Shown: positions 62,201 through 64,000 of the stretch, piece by piece
Layout of the letters: every line of letters begins with the position of its first letter
How positions within the stretch are numbered: position 1 is the stretch's first letter
NCBI RefSeq assembly: GCF_037975245.1
Contig: NC_092575.1
Coordinates: forward strand, 19,239,841-19,303,840
Direction of reading: 5' to 3'
Length of the DNA: 64,000 bases
Source: Apostichopus japonicus
Lineage: Eukaryota > Echinodermata > Holothuroidea > Aspidochirotida > Stichopodidae
Notes under the pieces: model-generated
Seen by the model: only the letters and a program-made list of their open reading frames with translations
Told to the model about the DNA's origin: nothing
The model's database searches: none
Program-made: the position numbers and the translations under genes

Positions 62201-62402
62201 AATCTATTTAGAGCAACCAGAAGGCTTTGAAGTTTTATCAGACACAGGAGAAAAGTTGGTTTATAAGTTAAAGAAATCACTCTATGGGTTGAAACAGTCA
62301 GAAATTGGAATAAAGTATTACATGAGTACCTTGTTGAAAATGATTTTGTTCAAAATTCATCAGATCATTGTGTCTACAAGAAGCAGATTAAAAATGACAT
62401 GA
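59235..62402 (+). pseudogene. copia Gag-Pol polyprotein, 5' part up to frameshift
   Basis: This is a 1055-codon frame. In order: Gag; a CCHC zinc knuckle CYQCGNEGHIARLC (from residue 241); aspartic protease active site VDCGATSHI (Asp at about 333); pre-integrase WHEILGHCNFEDIL with a downstream CDTC; integrase catalytic triad Asp535, Asp596, Glu632 (HTDLAGP, RSDNGSEF, NGTAERQ; the last two 35 residues apart); the N-terminal part of reverse transcriptase (FKARYVAKGYNQVKGIDYKE, HQIDVKTAYLHAPI, KSLYGLKQS). After the last motif, near 62301, the normal reading is lost and about 34 unrelated codons lead to a stop. The rest continues in another frame (62302-63358), consistent with a net loss of one base or a 4-base deletion. 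The 5' portion is otherwise intact with no stop. Confidence 0.93.
59250..59263 (+). other. Primer-binding site matching initiator tRNA-Met anticodon arm
   Basis: GGTTATGGGCCCAG starts directly after the LTR. It is the reverse complement of CTGGGCCCATAACC, the anticodon stem-loop of animal initiator tRNA-Met, rather than of the tRNA 3' end. Drosophila copia is known to prime from such a cleaved tRNA-Met fragment, and this site has the same core. It is also translated as part of the Gag-Pol frame (residues GYGP). Confidence 0.9.
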
Positions 62403-63358
62403 TCATAGTCATTATTTGGGTTGATGATCTGATTTTGGCAGCTAGTGACACACACTTGCTAAATCAGTTCAAGGAAGTTATGCAGAAGAAATTTAGAATG
62501 AAAGATTTGGGTAAGATATCATATTTTCTTGGAATCCATTTTGAGCAAAACGAGGGAGAAATCAAGATGAGCCAGGACAAATATATCAGCAAAATGCTAG
62601 AAAGATTTGGAATGGTAAACTGTAAGCCCAGATCCATTCCATGTGAACAGAAATTGGAATATAACAGTAGTGAAGCTGTTGATCCAAAGAATTACCGTGA
62701 AATAGTTGGTAGTTTGATTTATGCCATGACATGCACTAGACCAGACCTAAGTTGGGTGGTAAGTAGATTGTCACAGCATTTGTCAGAACCTAAAGCAGAG
62801 AACATGAATACTGCCAAACATGTTCTTAGGTATCTAAAAGGTACAATTGATCACAAATTATGCTTCAAGAAATCAAGTCAACCCTTAAGGTTACTTGCTT
62901 ACAGTGATTCAGATTGGGCATCTTCAGTGGAGGACAGAAGAAGTACAACTGGTTATTGTTTTAGTTTGACCGGGGATGGTCCACTCGTTTCATGGAAATC
63001 TAAGAAGCAACCAACAGTTGCATTATCCACTTGTGAGGCTGAATACATGGCATTGGCAGCTACAACACAACAAAGTTTGTACTTAACTCAGTTGTTGAAT
63101 GGTATGGACAAGAAAATTTATCACTGTACTAATATTTTTGAAGATAACCAGGGTGCTATTTCATTGAGTAAAGATCCTGTTCACCGACAAAGATCAAAAC
63201 ACATTGATGTCAAGTACCATTTTATTCGTACAATGGTCAATGAGGATAAGGTTAACATTACATATTGCCCAACAGAGGATATGGTTGCAGATATTTTTAC
63301 AAAACCAGCAACAAAATCAAAGATCAACAAGTTCAAGCGATTCCTGTTTGGTAACTGA
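62302..63358 (+). pseudogene. copia Pol 3' part: reverse transcriptase catalytic core and RNase H
   Basis: This continues the polyprotein in a shifted frame; the first ATG in this frame is at 62399 and the frame ends with TGA at 63356-63358. It contains the reverse-transcriptase active site as WVDD (62417-62428, where many copia elements have YVDD), followed by KDLGKISYFLGI, and the copia-type RNase H with YSDSDWA, STTGYCF, STCEAEYMAL and EDNQGAI/HIDVKYHFIR. All motifs are preserved, so the frameshift is the only visible lesion. Without its upstream half this part is not expected to be made as Pol from this copy. Confidence 0.92.
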
Positions 63359-63447
63359 TGTATTTAACATTTGAACACTCTGAACACAAGAAGTTACAAT
63401 ATGCATATTGCTTAAAAGTAATTTTCATACAAGATGTTTATTATTAT

Positions 63448-63462
63448 GAGAGCAAGTGGGGG
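63448..63462 (+). other. Polypurine tract of copia element
   Basis: A GAGAGCAAGTGGGGG-type purine stretch directly abuts the 3' LTR, where plus-strand synthesis is primed in LTR retrotransposons. Confidence 0.75.
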
Positions 63463-63627
63463 TGTTAGTTGTGTGCTCCCAAGTCACGTGTTTGTTGTCA
63501 TGCTTATTAACGTTGTAAATACACACGAGTTCGTTACACCATTCCCTCGTAGAAATGTTGTCTCTTATGTCGCTTCTAAAGCCATTAAAATCACCGCACT
63601 TTCAATACAACGATGGCAGATCCAACA
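63463..63627 (+). repeat. 3' LTR of copia element
   Basis: 165 bp, one base different from the 5' LTR. It ends ATGGCAGATCCAACA, so it too carries the start codon and first five codons of the polyprotein frame. Confidence 0.96.
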
Positions 63628-63841
63628 CGCTCCAGCAAAGGTTGCTTAAGAGAAGCACTGAGACATACTGCTAAACCGGTAGGAAGGCCCGTGACTACCT
63701 TGCTTGGTAAAAATAAAGTCGCAATTTAAGGACGTTAATATTAACAATTTCGAGGAAGCAATAAACCTTGCGCAAGATCGTGATACGTGGCGGAGGTTAA
63801 TCACTGAGCATGTCGGATAGACGAGACTCAACTTACTACTA
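63628..63841 (+). pseudogene. LINE C-terminal fragment, right part
   Basis: This continues the LINE cut by the copia insertion. In shifting frames it reads LREALRHTAKPVGRP, then KSQFKDVNINNFEEAINLA and DTWRRLITEHVG followed by TAG. This is the usual LINE C-terminus and 3' end, closing with an ACTACTACT-type tail. Frameshifts and a stop show it is dead. Confidence 0.75.
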
Positions 63842-64000
63842 CTAGCACCCTGTTCTATAATTTGTACATTGCTATAAACTTTCGTTTGCAAAATGCTTAA
63901 CTCCCTATTTTCCCCTGAATCTCCCGATGTTTTCGGCATAAAAAACCCGTTAAATCTCCCTGTTTTCGTGACAAACAGGTTGACAGGTCTGTTTGAAGAT
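63842..64000. repeat. Dispersed repeat family R, right part of interrupted copy
   Basis: Resumes the match to 50429-50590 from CTAGCACCCTGTTCTATAA through ACAAACAGGTTGACAGGTCT and runs off the end of the window. Its real right boundary is not visible. Confidence 0.85.

Larger units (their letters stand above)
59085..63627 (+). mobile_element. Full-length copia-type LTR retrotransposon (4543 bp)
   Basis: The element is bounded by 165-bp LTRs that differ at one position (TTATACC versus TTACACC) and flanked by a perfect 5-bp target duplication CGCTC (59080-59084 and 63628-63632). It holds a primer-binding site, one Gag-Pol frame with integrase before reverse transcriptase (the Ty1/copia order), and a polypurine tract before the 3' LTR. 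The nearly identical LTRs indicate a recent insertion. Compact size and short LTRs recall the GalEa group of copia elements described in marine animals; that placement is a guess without a tree. One frameshift in the reverse transcriptase makes this copy probably non-autonomous. Confidence 0.96.

Overview
The window is animal nuclear DNA: AT-rich, with intron-split genes, long introns, dispersed transposon remnants, micro- and minisatellites, and no bacterial-type gene packing. The two multi-exon genes are typical metazoan housekeeping genes. The repeat content (short palindromic elements, a copia-type LTR element, an intronless TRIM-like gene) suits a marine invertebrate deuterostome such as an echinoderm. 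The species assignment is inference and only moderately secure.

Layout: (1) 550-8398, plus strand: a complete DRG1 gene (developmentally regulated GTP-binding protein 1), 11 coding exons, 366 residues. (2) 8399-17546: intergenic DNA with a ~157-bp degenerate tandem array and small repeats. (3) 17547-40769, plus strand: a complete gene for the catalytic gamma subunit of phosphorylase kinase, 10 coding exons over 23 kb, 417 residues. Its introns hold a 63-bp minisatellite, a hAT-like miniature element, a segmental tandem duplication and other repeats. (4) 40770-55202: repeat-rich DNA with a TTTGCTGGG-type palindromic element, a 29-bp satellite, a tRNA-derived SINE and an unusual fold-back element at 51687-51964. 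(5) 55203-57158, minus strand: an intronless RING/B-box/coiled-coil (TRIM-like) gene. (6) 58283-64000: a three-level nest, in which a young copia-type LTR retrotransposon (59085-63627) sits inside a decayed LINE fragment, itself inside a dispersed repeat whose uninterrupted relative lies at 50088-50590.

The genes do not form a functional cluster. DRG1 acts in translation-linked GTPase function, PHKG in glycogen breakdown, and the TRIM-like protein probably in ubiquitin signalling. No operon, CRISPR array or prokaryotic system is present. The most informative parts are the retroelement nest, where the copia element starts its protein inside its own LTR and has a primer site matching the anticodon arm of initiator tRNA-Met, and the fold-back element.
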